A stretch of DNA of 39,273 nucleotides, from positions 3,808 to 43,080 of the forward strand of contig CADEDJ010000005.1 in the NCBI GenBank assembly GCA_902826055.1, written 5' to 3'. Under the pieces are notes generated by a model. The model did no database searches and was not told the DNA's origin. It saw only the letters and a list, made by a program, of their open reading frames with translations. This DNA comes from an uncultured Nitrosomonas sp. GTDB taxonomy: Bacteria > Pseudomonadota > Gammaproteobacteria > Burkholderiales > Nitrosomonadaceae. The translations under genes were made by a program, and so were the position numbers. Numbering within the stretch: position 1 is the first letter of the stretch; every line of letters starts with the position of its first letter. Positions 17,942 to 26,678 of the stretch are shown piece by piece.

Positions 17942-19141
17942 CTAATCAGTGCGCAATGCATCAACCGGGTTTAATTTGGCAGCGCGTATTGCCGGCATCA
18001 TTCCCGCTGCAAGTCCAATCACCATCGAAATACACAAAGCGCTGATGACATAATTCCAGGGGATATTAACAGGGAGGCCACTGATTGATAATTTAAGGAA
18101 CCATGCAATACTTGTTCCAATTATTAATCCTATTAAACCTCCGGCAGTGGCAAGTGCAGTGGATTCCAGCAAGAATATCATGGCAATGCGTGCACGTGTT
18201 GTGCCGAGCGCAGACAGTAAACCGATTTCTGCGACTCGTTCGGAAACTGCGATATGCATCAAAGTGATCATACCCACTGCACCTACCAACAATGAAATTC
18301 CACCTAAAGCCGCAACAGCGAATTTTAGTACATTCAACACTGTAGATAATGTGCTAAGCATTTGTCTCTGCGGTTTAACTGTAAAATCTTCACGTCCGTG
18401 CCGTGCAATCAGAATACGTTGAATATCGTCGGTTACTGTTTCGATGGGTATATCGGGAAAATAGGAAAAATTAATTTCCATGACACCCTGGCGATTGAAT
18501 ACCTCCAATGCTCGGGTAGTGGGTATAAAAACCGTATCATCCAAATCAAAACCTAAAATATTACCTTTTGATGACATCACACCAATCACCCGGAAGCGTG
18601 CTCCACCGACTTGCAATAATGCACCGAGCGGATTTGCATCACCGAACAATTCATTGCGCACTTTTGCTCCAAGCACCACATAGGCACGTGGATTGCGTGG
18701 GTCATCATCAGGTAAAAATTGCCCGATCTCGACTTGCATATTAAATGCGCGAGAGAAGTCCGCTCCCTGACCATAAGCGGTTACTCGCCGGCTGCGGCCC
18801 TGTGCGCGGATTTCTGCGTTTCCGACTACACTGGCATTGGTATATTGCGCATAACGGCTTTGTTTTAATGCAATCGCATCTTCGATCGTCAATAATCGCG
18901 CACTGCCGATAGCACCCAATGAACCGCCGTGGGTATTGATTTTCCCGGGTGTAATCGTGACGATATTGGTGCCGAATTGTGTGAATTCAGCTAGCACAAA
19001 ACGTTGCACGCCATCGCCAATTGCGGTTAGTAGAATGACCGCTGCAATGCCAATAGCAATGGCTGAAGCTGATAAAAAGGTGCGTAAACGATGTGCCGCC
19101 AACGCACGCAAAACAAATTGCAAGGTATCTGACAATGTCAT
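17942..19141 (-). CDS. ABC exporter permease 2 (MacB/FtsX-type)
   Basis: Inner-membrane permease of the MacB family. N-terminal helix at about 20-42 (FLSASAIAIGIAAVILLTAIG), a large periplasmic MacB-PCD domain, then three C-terminal helices from about residue 280. The motif RVAEIGLLSALGTTRARI near 322-340 and the ending PVDALRTD are typical. ATG 19141 overlaps the TGA of the upstream permease (ATGA), giving 399 residues; the open frame reaching back to 19264 is just overlap with that gene. It is paralogous to the next permease: MTLxDTL, GDG and AEIGLL align. The convergent GGDEF-EAL gene ends 26 bases away. Confidence 0.9.
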   Translation of the reverse strand: MTLSDTLQFVLRALAAHRLRTFLSASAIAIGIAAVILLTAIGDGVQRFVLAEFTQFGTNIVTITPGKINTHGGSLGAIGSARLLTIEDAIALKQSRYAQYTNASVVGNAEIRAQGRSRRVTAYGQGADFSRAFNMQVEIGQFLPDDDPRNPRAYVVLGAKVRNELFGDANPLGALLQVGGARFRVIGVMSSKGNILGFDLDDTVFIPTTRALEVFNRQGVMEINFSYFPDIPIETVTDDIQRILIARHGREDFTVKPQRQMLSTLSTVLNVLKFAVAALGGISLLVGAVGMITLMHIAVSERVAEIGLLSALGTTRARIAMIFLLESTALATAGGLIGLIIGTSIAWFLKLSISGLPVNIPWNYVISALCISMVIGLAAGMMPAIRAAKLNPVDALRTD

Positions 19142-20340
19142 TTTTTGTTCAATGCGTTGATAGCATCCATGCGTGCTGCCTTGCTGGCAGGTAGCATACT
19201 TGCCAGAATACCAGCCAACAAGGCAACGGTAATTGCGGCGATTGATGCCCAGCTCGGTGCCCATGCGGGTAGTTGGGGATAGGCGAGTCGTATCAATAAG
19301 CTGCCCAATTGTCCCAGTAACAATCCTAAAACAGCACCGACTACAGATAACCAGACAGCTTCAGCAAGGAACAGACGGCGAATGTCGGTGGATGTAGCAC
19401 CGATGGCTTTTAATAAACCAATTTCCGCAGTGCGTTGAGTTACTGCGACCAGCATCACATTCATGACTAAAATACCGGCCACAATCAAGCTGATTGCTGC
19501 AATTCCGGCAACTGCCAACGTTAGGGCGTGCAAAATCCGGTCAAAGGTATTAAGAATGGCATCTTGTGTGATGACCGTTGTGTCGTCTTCACCATCATGG
19601 CTTTGGCGCAAGACTGCCAATATTGCTTGTTTAGCCGGTTCAATGTCACTATGGCTTTTGGCTTCAATCAAGATACGGAACAATGATGTAGTATTAAACA
19701 TCGTTTGCGCGTAATCAATTGGAATAATGACGATTTCATCGGTATTGAATCCCATTGTTTCACCTTGTGATGCTAGCACACCCGAGACCAAAAATCGGCT
19801 ATCACCCAGCCGTACCCGCTGTCCGACAGCTTGGCTGCGTGGGAAAAACTCACGAGCAATTTTTGCACCTAAAACAATTTGGGCATTGCGTTCTGTACCA
19901 TGCATTAGGAAATTTCCTTGGGCTAATTTCATATGCCGGATAGGTATCAAATTGGCTGTGCTGCCTAGCACAGTGACTTCACGCAGACGATTGGCTGCAG
20001 AGAGTTCCGCAGCACCGACATTGAGTGGCGCATAACGGCGGATTTGCGGCAGCCGGCCGAGCAACTGTGCATCTTTTAGCGTGAGATCGCGTGGCGTTTG
20101 ACCGAGTACTGCGCCTAAGAAAGAACCGGATGTTTCCGCGCGACCTGGCAGAACCACGAGTAAATGGGTACCGATGGAAGAAAATTGATTAATAATATAA
20201 TTTCTTGCGCCATCGCCTAATGCTGTCAGTACTATCACGGCGCCCACGCCCAATGCCATTGCCAGTATGATCAGCAAGGAGCGGATGTGATAGCTCATCA
20301 CGGTTTTAAATGATGTGCGCAGTGTATCAACCAGTGTCAT
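19138..20340 (-). CDS. ABC exporter permease 1 (MacB/FtsX-type)
   Basis: A 400-residue permease of the same architecture: one N-terminal helix (LLIILAMALGVGAVIVLTALG, about 22-42), a periplasmic domain of roughly 220 residues, then three helices. Signature text includes AVTQRTAEIGLLKAIGAT near residue 300-317 and ASKAARMDAINAL at the end. The two permeases probably form a heterodimer around the single ATPase encoded just upstream. It overlaps the ATPase gene by 14 bases and the second permease by four, so the set is translationally coupled. The substrate is not visible; MacB-type exporters move peptides, lipoproteins or lipids. Confidence 0.9.
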   Translation of the reverse strand: MTLVDTLRTSFKTVMSYHIRSLLIILAMALGVGAVIVLTALGDGARNYIINQFSSIGTHLLVVLPGRAETSGSFLGAVLGQTPRDLTLKDAQLLGRLPQIRRYAPLNVGAAELSAANRLREVTVLGSTANLIPIRHMKLAQGNFLMHGTERNAQIVLGAKIAREFFPRSQAVGQRVRLGDSRFLVSGVLASQGETMGFNTDEIVIIPIDYAQTMFNTTSLFRILIEAKSHSDIEPAKQAILAVLRQSHDGEDDTTVITQDAILNTFDRILHALTLAVAGIAAISLIVAGILVMNVMLVAVTQRTAEIGLLKAIGATSTDIRRLFLAEAVWLSVVGAVLGLLLGQLGSLLIRLAYPQLPAWAPSWASIAAITVALLAGILASMLPASKAARMDAINALNKK

Positions 20341-21010
20341 CGGATTGATCCATTAAAATCCCGCCATCGCGCATGCCGATCTGGCGATGCGCGCGTCCAC
20401 CCAGTTCACGGTCATGTGTAACTACGATCAATGTGGTGCCTCGGTGATGTAGATCTTCCAATAATGACATCACCTCAGCGCCGATTTGATGATCCAGATT
20501 GCCAGTCGGCTCGTCTGCCAGAATGACACTGGGTTGCATGATTGTTGCGCGTGCAATCGCCACGCGTTGGCGTTGTCCGCCGGAAAGCTCGGCAGGTCGG
20601 TGGAGCGCGCGTTGTTTGAGCTCAAAGGCCTGCAAAGCTTCATTGACGCGTATTTGCCGTTGCTCAGGTGGGACGCCGCTCAGAATTAAAGGTAGCTCGA
20701 TATTTTCAGCAGCAGTGAGACGCGGCACAAGATGAAACGACTGGAAGACAAAACCGATTTTTTCGCGGCGAATTTTTGCTTGCTCGGTTTCTGATAAGTT
20801 GGTGACCAGTTTTTCATCCAGTTCATAACGTCCGCTATTAGGTTTGTCGAGCAATCCAATAATATTCAACAGCGTGGATTTTCCGGATCCTGATGGCCCC
20901 ATGATAGAAACATATTCACCTGAAGCGATGTGCAAGTTGATGTTATTCAGCGCACAAACTGCTTGGTCACCCATAAGGAATGTGCGGGTTATAGCTATCA
21001 GGCGGATCAT
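20327..21010 (-). CDS. ABC exporter ATP-binding protein (MacB/LolD-type)
   Basis: Cytoplasmic nucleotide-binding subunit, 227 residues as usual. Walker [10 protein letters not shown] near residues 38-46, Q-loop [13 protein letters not shown] near 87-99, signature [14 protein letters not shown] near 141-154, Walker [13 protein letters not shown] near 161-172, and switch histidine VVTHD near 196-200. The N-terminus [16 protein letters not shown] contains the A-loop region. It lies 2 bases after the adaptor gene stop and overlaps permease 1. It serves both permeases because no other ATPase is present. Confidence 0.95.
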   Translation of the reverse strand: MIRLIAITRTFLMGDQAVCALNNINLHIASGEYVSIMGPSGSGKSTLLNIIGLLDKPNSGRYELDEKLVTNLSETEQAKIRREKIGFVFQSFHLVPRLTAAENIELPLILSGVPPEQRQIRVNEALQAFELKQRALHRPAELSGGQRQRVAIARATIMQPSVILADEPTGNLDHQIGAEVMSLLEDLHHRGTTLIVVTHDRELGGRAHRQIGMRDGGILMDQSDDTG

Positions 21011-21012
21011 GT

Positions 21013-22161
21013 TCAGTTGTGCTTGGATTGAACAGTAGCGCCGGCCTTGATGTCGTCCTGATCAAAAGACATCAACACTTGATCACCGGCTTTCAAGCCG
21101 CTGCGGATTTCGGTAAAACTCCAGTTGCTTAGACCGGTTTCCAGTTGATGTTCAACTAAGCGATTGTCAGCGTCAGTTACCCATACTTTGTTATTTTGCC
21201 GGATAGCTTGGGTCGGAATACGTAACACATCGGTTTTGCGATCCAGGACAACTTCGACATCAGCGCTGTAACCCACCAACAAGGCATCTGAAGGAATGTG
21301 CAGAAAATCTACTTCGATATCTACGGTACGTGCTTGTTTCTCTATTTCAGTGACATACGGTGCAATACGTCGCACCTTACCCGGAAAGATCTTTCCCGGC
21401 ATGGCATCGAGTGTAATGCGTGCTTCTTGTTCCACTTTGATCTTGGGTGCATCGACTTCATCCATTGGTGCGGTGACATATAAACAGCGGTCGTCAATGA
21501 GATCAATGGTCGGTGGTGTAGGGATGCCAGGTGGCGAGGGCGTAGTAAACTCACCCAATTCGCCGGTAATTTTACCTATAACACCGGAAAAAGGTGCAGT
21601 AATAATGGTTCGATCAATTCCGGCTTGCGCTACGCGAATCTGTGCTTCGGCACGTTTGATGTCGGAGATGGCCGCTTCACAACTGGCTTGGCGCGAACGC
21701 GCATTGGCATTGGCATCATCAGCGCGCTGTGAGCTGACAAAGCCTTTTGTTACCAACTGTTGCACGCGGATGGATTCACGCCGCGCATTGTCTGCCAAGA
21801 TACAGGTTTCACGGCGGCGTTCTTGTGCCATTGTCAGTTGACGTTGCGCCAATTCGCGCTGAGCTTGTAAATCCTGGTTCCATAACTCCAGTAGTACTTG
21901 GCCTTTTTGCACGTGATCGCCTTCTTTTATCCAGATTTTAGTGATTTGACCGCCGGAAATAGGTGCCAGATTCGATCTTTGGCAGGATTTAATCGTGCCT
22001 GCACGCGTGTTGACAACGGTAGCTTCTACATTGCCGATAGTGATTGTGGCTAGATCGACTTGCAGTGGTTTTGAGCGTGCAAAAAACCAGCTGACAAACG
22101 CGATTGCGCCGGAAATAATGATAACGCTGATTAATCGTAATGGTTTTCTGAGTAACAACAT
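21013..22161 (-). CDS. Periplasmic adaptor (membrane fusion) protein, MacA/HlyD-like
   Basis: Anchored by one N-terminal helix (about 9-28), then a barrel-sandwich half SGGQITKIWIKEGDHVQKGQ (about 68-88), a coiled-coil hairpin (about 95-185, with repeated AQRELAQRQLTMAQERR text), the second sandwich half APFSGVIGKITGELGEF (about 194-210) and a beta-barrel. It links the inner-membrane permeases to an outer-membrane channel; no TolC-like gene is in the window, so an unlinked one is presumably used. It is the first gene of a four-gene minus-strand operon. The divergent MutS-like gene starts about 135 bases away, and the promoters of both must lie in that gap. Confidence 0.92.
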   Translation of the reverse strand: MLLLRKPLRLISVIIISGAIAFVSWFFARSKPLQVDLATITIGNVEATVVNTRAGTIKSCQRSNLAPISGGQITKIWIKEGDHVQKGQVLLELWNQDLQAQRELAQRQLTMAQERRRETCILADNARRESIRVQQLVTKGFVSSQRADDANANARSRQASCEAAISDIKRAEAQIRVAQAGIDRTIITAPFSGVIGKITGELGEFTTPSPPGIPTPPTIDLIDDRCLYVTAPMDEVDAPKIKVEQEARITLDAMPGKIFPGKVRRIAPYVTEIEKQARTVDIEVDFLHIPSDALLVGYSADVEVVLDRKTDVLRIPTQAIRQNNKVWVTDADNRLVEHQLETGLSNWSFTEIRSGLKAGDQVLMSFDQDDIKAGATVQSKHN

Positions 22162-22295
22162 TATCGAGTGTGCGAAGACAGTGAGAATTCAGGTGACATT
22201 GTGTTGTGTTTCATTGTAAATATGCGTATTTTACACGTTCATCAATACTTAAAGCTGCTTGCAGTCGATTCACAATAACTTTGAAAATTTTCTCT

Positions 22296-23939
22296 ATGAT
22301 TGATATTTGGCGCAAAAAATTCATCTTATCCGATTCCGATCAGCCCGCGAGCTTTGATAATTTTCGTCCTGCTGAGTCAAATTCTGAGGTGCTTGACCTA
22401 AAAACATTTCAAGCCATAGAAACCGAAGCGTTGTTTCATGCGATTGATAACACCATAACCGAGATTGGCCGATTGACACTTTACCGTTCACTTGCGCGCC
22501 CTGCTCACGATGCGCAGGTATTGCAACAAAAGCAAGTTGCGTTACGTGAATTAGAATCAAACCCACAATTTCGTGATGCATTAATTGACCTTATAGACAA
22601 AGCCGCTACCGGGGAAAAATCGCTAAAGTATTTGCTGTATGGAGAATTCTCAGGCGGATTAGCGACTGATGAGCCAAGCAGCCGCACAGATAAGCTCGAA
22701 TTTGGCGGTTATGGTTACCGGCAGTACCAAGATGGTACGCAATTTGTTGTGGATGTGGTTGAAGGAGTTGAGAAAATTCCGAAACCGCAATCCGCCTATT
22801 TACGCACATTGTTGTCAGCCATCCGTGATTTCGGGCAATCTCGCATCTATGCACTAATGAAAGGACCGGTTTATGCTTCCGCTAGTAAGTTCAGAACGAA
22901 GAAGGAGAAATCGGCTTTTGACTTGTATTCACGTTTTCAGCCTTCATTGTTCAAGATCATGCCAACGGTGATTTTCTTTGCCGCTTCTTATGGTATTTTG
23001 TTTTTCTTTGAAAATTTCATGCCGCAATTCAGTGCGTCTTATATCGGTTATGGCATTCTGGCGCTCACTGCGCCGGTTTTTCCAATTGTGTTGCTGGCGA
23101 TGGGGGTGTCCGATCGTGACTCGATCATTTATCCGCTACGTAAGCAGTTCCGCCAGAGTTTGGAGCTAGCCAAGGCTATCGAGGCTGTGGGAATACTTGA
23201 TGAACTGCTGTCGTTTTACCGTTATGGTCAATCGCATCCAGGTGATAAAGTATTGCCGGACATTATTGCTGAAAAACAGCATCGCCTGATTGTCAGCCAA
23301 GCCAGGAATCCGCTCTTGGTTAAGAACATTCCGGATTATGTACCTAACGATATTCATCTTGATCAAGAGGGGCGTGTACTAATCATTACCGGACCCAATA
23401 GTGGCGGCAAAACCGCCTATTGCAAAACTGTCGTGCAAATTCAGCTATTGGGGCAAATCGGTTGTTATATCCCCGCCACACAAGGACAATTGGTACCCGT
23501 GGAACATATTTATTATCAAGTCCCCGATCCTGGTCAATTGAGTGCCGCAATGGGGCGTTTTGGCCATGAATTGCAGCGCACACGTGAAATATTCTTTAAT
23601 TCCACCTCGCGAAGCCTTGTTGTCCTGGATGAATTATCCGAAGGCACAACATTTGAAGAAAAAATGACCATTTCGGAATATATTCTCAAAGGTTTCCATA
23701 AACTGGGTGCCAGCACGTTATTGGTGACGCATAATCACGAGCTGTGTGAATTGCTGCGGAAAGACGGTATTGGCCGCTATCTGCAGGTTGAGTTTATGCC
23801 GCAAGGTCCAACACACCGCCTGATTGCAGGAATCTCAAAAGTCAGCCATGCAGATCGTGTCGCCAGTGCTATTGGGTTTAGCCAGAAAGATGTGGAGGCG
23901 CATTTGGAACGGCAAGGTGGCGCAATGAAGGCTGAATAG
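22296..23939 (+). CDS. MutS-like ATPase with membrane segments
   Basis: The C-terminal half is a MutS core: Walker A TGPNSGGKT near residues 364-372, Q-loop region, Walker B VVLDELSEGT near 441-450, and LLVTHNHE near 474-481. The N-terminal half lacks the mismatch-recognition domains (no Phe-x-Glu motif) but has a lever-like helical region. Unusually, two strongly hydrophobic segments at about 220-240 (IMPTVIFFAASYGILFFFEN) and 248-269 (YIGYGILALTAPVFPIVLLA) interrupt it, so it is probably membrane-bound. At 547 residues it is shorter than MutS (about 850). ATG 22296 opens the conserved-looking part; the frame upstream to 22206 has no ribosome site. It is not classical mismatch repair, and its substrate is unknown. 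Confidence 0.82.
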   Translation: MIDIWRKKFILSDSDQPASFDNFRPAESNSEVLDLKTFQAIETEALFHAIDNTITEIGRLTLYRSLARPAHDAQVLQQKQVALRELESNPQFRDALIDLIDKAATGEKSLKYLLYGEFSGGLATDEPSSRTDKLEFGGYGYRQYQDGTQFVVDVVEGVEKIPKPQSAYLRTLLSAIRDFGQSRIYALMKGPVYASASKFRTKKEKSAFDLYSRFQPSLFKIMPTVIFFAASYGILFFFENFMPQFSASYIGYGILALTAPVFPIVLLAMGVSDRDSIIYPLRKQFRQSLELAKAIEAVGILDELLSFYRYGQSHPGDKVLPDIIAEKQHRLIVSQARNPLLVKNIPDYVPNDIHLDQEGRVLIITGPNSGGKTAYCKTVVQIQLLGQIGCYIPATQGQLVPVEHIYYQVPDPGQLSAAMGRFGHELQRTREIFFNSTSRSLVVLDELSEGTTFEEKMTISEYILKGFHKLGASTLLVTHNHELCELLRKDGIGRYLQVEFMPQGPTHRLIAGISKVSHADRVASAIGFSQKDVEAHLERQGGAMKAE

Positions 23940-24221
23940 ATCACAATGAAACCGTGCAAACTTTTATGGCCAATTTCAAGAGATCTGCTACGGTGGTGCA
24001 ATCAAGGGCGGGTATTTGATGATTTCAAGAAGAATTGATAACACAGCGTGTATTACCAAAGCTTGTTTAAAATATATTTTTTGGAATGACGTCACATGAT
24101 ATTTGTGCAAAATTCTTTATCTTAGGTCAATGACTTTAATACGCTAGCTTTTAAGATACCCCATGATCTTTGCATGGGGTAATTCATACACTTGCACAAA
24201 ACAATTAGAACGTGAATGCAG
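23940..24221. other. Intergenic region ending in a hairpin
   Basis: There is no gene here. The only structure is the strong hairpin at 24157-24181, between the convergent MutS-like and repeat-protein genes. Confidence 0.6.
24157..24181 (-). terminator. Putative terminator hairpin after the repeat-protein gene
   Basis: Arms TACCCCATG and CATGGGGTA form a perfect 9-bp stem around a 7-base loop. On the minus strand it lies about 40 bases past the stop of the 84-residue gene and is followed by TCTTAAAAG, a weak T-tract. It may serve convergent transcription from both sides. Confidence 0.5.
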
Positions 24222-24476
24222 TTATAGAATTTGAGTTAATGTAATGTCGATAATTGGATGATTTATTAAGATCTCCGCGCCACCGATAGGAATTGGGTTT
24301 GCATAGAGGGGTGGCGGGTTGTTATCGGGGGTGGGAGCAGCATAGAGGGGTGGTTCGTTATTATCAGAAGTTGGAGTGTCATAGATGGGTGGTACGGTAT
24401 TATCAGAAGTTGGAGTGTCATAATTCGCGTTAGAGAACAAAACATCTAAGAAGTTATCGTCCATAGAGCTCAACAT
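24222..24476 (-). CDS. Small protein with 13-residue tandem repeats, unknown function
   Basis: An 84-residue protein I do not recognise. Its start is well supported: minus-strand GAGGAG lies 6 bases before the ATG, a near-ideal ribosome site. An acidic leader of 18 residues (MLSSMDDNFLDVLFSNAN) is followed by three tandem repeats of 13 residues: YDTPTSDNTVPPI, YDTPTSDNNEPPL, YAAPTPDNNPPPL, and the beginning of a fourth (YANP). The tail GGAEILINHPIIDITLTQIL is hydrophobic. The repeats are rich in Pro, Asp, Asn, Tyr and Thr; there are no Cys residues, signal peptide or membrane helix. Repeated cores behind an acidic leader can be precursor peptides, but no maturation enzyme is adjacent; a secreted or adhesive role is equally possible. 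A terminator-like hairpin follows. Confidence 0.6.
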   Translation of the reverse strand: MLSSMDDNFLDVLFSNANYDTPTSDNTVPPIYDTPTSDNNEPPLYAAPTPDNNPPPLYANPIPIGGAEILINHPIIDITLTQIL

Positions 24477-24690
24477 ATCTATCTCCTCAATTAATCATAA
24501 TGGTTTAGAACTGCAAGCAAGCTTAGAAACTCATTGTGTGCGATTGTTTATAAGTTAAAATTTACCAACAACTGCAGATTACGATATGCATTTTTAAATT
24601 TGCTATGATGATTTTAAGCGATTGAAAAATTGGAGCATTGAAGAAGCAAAGCGACTGTTTAGTTGTTTATTATCGATTTAACCCGTAATT

Positions 24691-24704
24691 CCCCGCGGTC
24701 TGCC
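24691..24704. repeat. REP-like hairpin repeat, half copy
   Basis: CCCCGCGGTC-TGCC matches one arm and loop of the repeat seen at 4761 (opposite orientation) and then stops matching; the second arm is absent. AATT precedes it, as in the other copies when read on this strand. Confidence 0.4.
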
Positions 24705-24773
24705 AAAAATGACACCAATGATTGAGCTTTGAAGTTAACGGGGAGTGCCGTTTTTAGTTTTTTTGCCCTGATG

Positions 24774-24795
24774 TTTCCGCAGTCTTGCTACGGAG
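24774..24795. repeat. REP-like hairpin repeat, copy 3 (reverse orientation)
   Basis: Arms CCGCAG and CTACGG flank loop TCTTG, the reverse complement of the CAAGA loop in the 4.8-kb copies. The outer bases have diverged, so the stem is only 6 bp with one wobble pair. Confidence 0.45.
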
Positions 24796-24961
24796 TAGAT
24801 GCAGGGTACGTGAAGACAATTTATTTATGATCTACAACAATTTGACATTGAGATTTTAGAGTTCACGCCAGAAGCGTGATGGTATAGCGGAAATAATCGC
24901 TGCAGGTTTTTCCAAGCTATGCAGATTCTAACTTTCTCACAACTTGGTGTTGCTGAAGAAA

Positions 24962-24990
24962 GGCCCTCGATATTTGCCGAGAGCCTTTTT
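24962..24990. terminator. Intrinsic terminator, probably bidirectional, after the protease gene
   Basis: Arms GGCCCTCG and CGAGAGCC around an 8-base loop. TTTTT follows on the plus strand, TTTCTTC on the minus. It lies about 30 bases past the protease stop (minus strand), which makes it that gene's terminator. Confidence 0.7.
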
Positions 24991-25020
24991 AGATGATGAA
25001 TAATTACATTGTGAATCTAA

Positions 25021-26199
25021 TTAGCATGCCGGGCTGGGGCAAACTGTATTGACGAGCGGAACAATATTATTGCTCGTAAAAGGGCTGGCTCCTAATACCT
25101 TAGGATCAGGGCTGATATAACCCCAGCTTGTTACAGCCACAACAGTATTTTTCTGAGCACCAAAGCCTGGAAGATCGGGAGTTGCCGAAGGATCGATGCC
25201 GAAATTTATGATCCAAGGACCGCCGCTAGAACCGCCTCCCATTCTTGAGCCGATTTGGATGTTGTTAAACCATCCGGCGTCTGTGATCGTAAAGCCAAGA
25301 GAATCGGTACGTTGCATCGAAACGCCATTACCTAATCCTACAGGATAGCCTAGTTGGGTGATTTGGGTTGCATTAAGTCCTGCAAATGAAGTAAAGCCAA
25401 AGTTATTCCATCCATACGCTAAAGTACCTGTACGAGTGCCGGGGTACACGCCATTAACAGGAGCCGCTACTAATACGGCAACATCATGTGGGCACACGAC
25501 ATTACATCCATCAGTTCCATTGAGCCATGAAGTCATAACCACAGCTCTTGAAACACTATAGACTCCATAAGGTGCGTTAGGAGTAAATCGATCGTTTTTA
25601 GCAGGTACAAAAAGCCAGTTACTATAGAATGAACGGCTACCGTATCCTGCAACACAATGAGCGGCTGTTACTATGATCCCTTTTTTGATTAATGAAGCCG
25701 AACAAACGAAAGTGCTTGCACCTATATTAAAATATAGTTTTCCGGCTGCGCGATAAGGATATTCTTTAGACACTTGTCCTGCTTTAGCATCGGCACGCGA
25801 TGTTGTAAAAGGATGATGTTCCGTTCCATATTCTAGAGTCGAAATTCCATCATCCAATTCGGTTGCATTCCATTTAGGAAGTGACATAGGATTTTCCTTG
25901 CCATTCCCAGGTTCTCCGGCTGAAAAACCTGGCATACCTTTTATAGTTTTTTTCACTCCTTGTAATACTTCCAGAGCAGTCGGTGCCATTTGCGGTGGCT
26001 GGGGCATATGCATTGGGCGTGCATTGGCAAAATTGATAGTAGCCATTTGAGATTGGAGATTACTAGCTGGAGCTGTTAATACAGTCGTTTTACCTTTCTC
26101 TTCTATTTTGCCGCCAGGAATTGCTGCATGACTGGTAGTAACAAAGATAGACAGAGATATACACACGGTAGCTAGATTCAAGATTGTGTTCTTCTTCAC
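25021..26199 (-). CDS. Secreted trypsin-like serine protease
   Basis: Exported endopeptidase of the chymotrypsin fold. A signal peptide MKKNTILNLATVCISLSIFV is cleaved after the SHA near residue 25. About 110 residues of Pro/Met-rich, low-complexity pro-region follow, then the catalytic domain. The triad is visible: His in VTAAHCVAG (about 178), Asp in CPHDVAVLVA (about 237) and Ser in MGGGSSGGPWI (about 326). Cys residues near 165/179 and 229/233, and the pair NTVCPSPAC at the very end, suggest disulfides and hence periplasmic or external folding. The start is GTG 26199 with GAAGGAG at a good distance. It is monocistronic, with a terminator downstream. The long pro-region may be an inhibitory propeptide (inference). 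Target proteins are unknown. Confidence 0.88.
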   Translation of the reverse strand: MKKNTILNLATVCISLSIFVTTSHAAIPGGKIEEKGKTTVLTAPASNLQSQMATINFANARPMHMPQPPQMAPTALEVLQGVKKTIKGMPGFSAGEPGNGKENPMSLPKWNATELDDGISTLEYGTEHHPFTTSRADAKAGQVSKEYPYRAAGKLYFNIGASTFVCSASLIKKGIIVTAAHCVAGYGSRSFYSNWLFVPAKNDRFTPNAPYGVYSVSRAVVMTSWLNGTDGCNVVCPHDVAVLVAAPVNGVYPGTRTGTLAYGWNNFGFTSFAGLNATQITQLGYPVGLGNGVSMQRTDSLGFTITDAGWFNNIQIGSRMGGGSSGGPWIINFGIDPSATPDLPGFGAQKNTVVAVTSWGYISPDPKVLGASPFTSNNIVPLVNTVCPSPAC

Positions 26200-26678
26200 A
26201 GCTATGCTCCTTCTTTTGTGATATTAATGAATAAAATTTAAAAAGATATGATCAATTCTAAATTGCCTTGATTTATCCAATGCGGTCTAGATAAAGCATT
26301 ACTAGACGCGGAGGATTCTATACTAATGTTTACTTCTTGAATGGAAATTTTGAAAAATATGTAAAACAAAATTTTCCACCACGGCAATAATAGATATAGG
26401 CAAATAGGAAGTATGTGAGAAAACTCACATTGTGCTATCACTATCTATAGTGTTGTCACTCAAATTTCACAAACTCCATCGCACGGTTATTCTGGGTCTT
26501 TATTGATCGGGGCATAAGCAATGTGGCAGCATGACAAGCGGCCTGGAAAACGGTAATTCTGCAATATTAAAAGGCAACTTATGGCACTCTGATTTATTTA
26601 GCTATTATGTACTATTATGTAAATAATGATATGTATATTGATATCCAGTTCATATCGTGAAGTGGTAGCTAACCGATA
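26200..26678. other. Intergenic region upstream of the protease, no gene seen
   Basis: AT-rich, with stops in all frames. It must contain the protease promoter on the minus strand, but I find no box pair good enough to name. ATTATGTACTATTATGTA near 26603-26620 is a short direct repeat. Confidence 0.45.

Larger units (their letters stand above)
24477..25020. other. Intergenic region with REP-like repeats and a terminator
   Basis: There is no gene. It holds the ribosome site of the repeat protein at its left edge, two copies or part-copies of the hairpin repeat (24691-24704, 24774-24795), and the protease terminator at 24962-24990. The rest (24580-24960) may be decayed mobile DNA, but no protein similarity can be read. 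Confidence 0.55.

Noticed and set aside
21296..21841. Plus-strand frame of 181 codons
   Set aside because: It is antisense to the adaptor protein gene, which has complete domain motifs on the minus strand.
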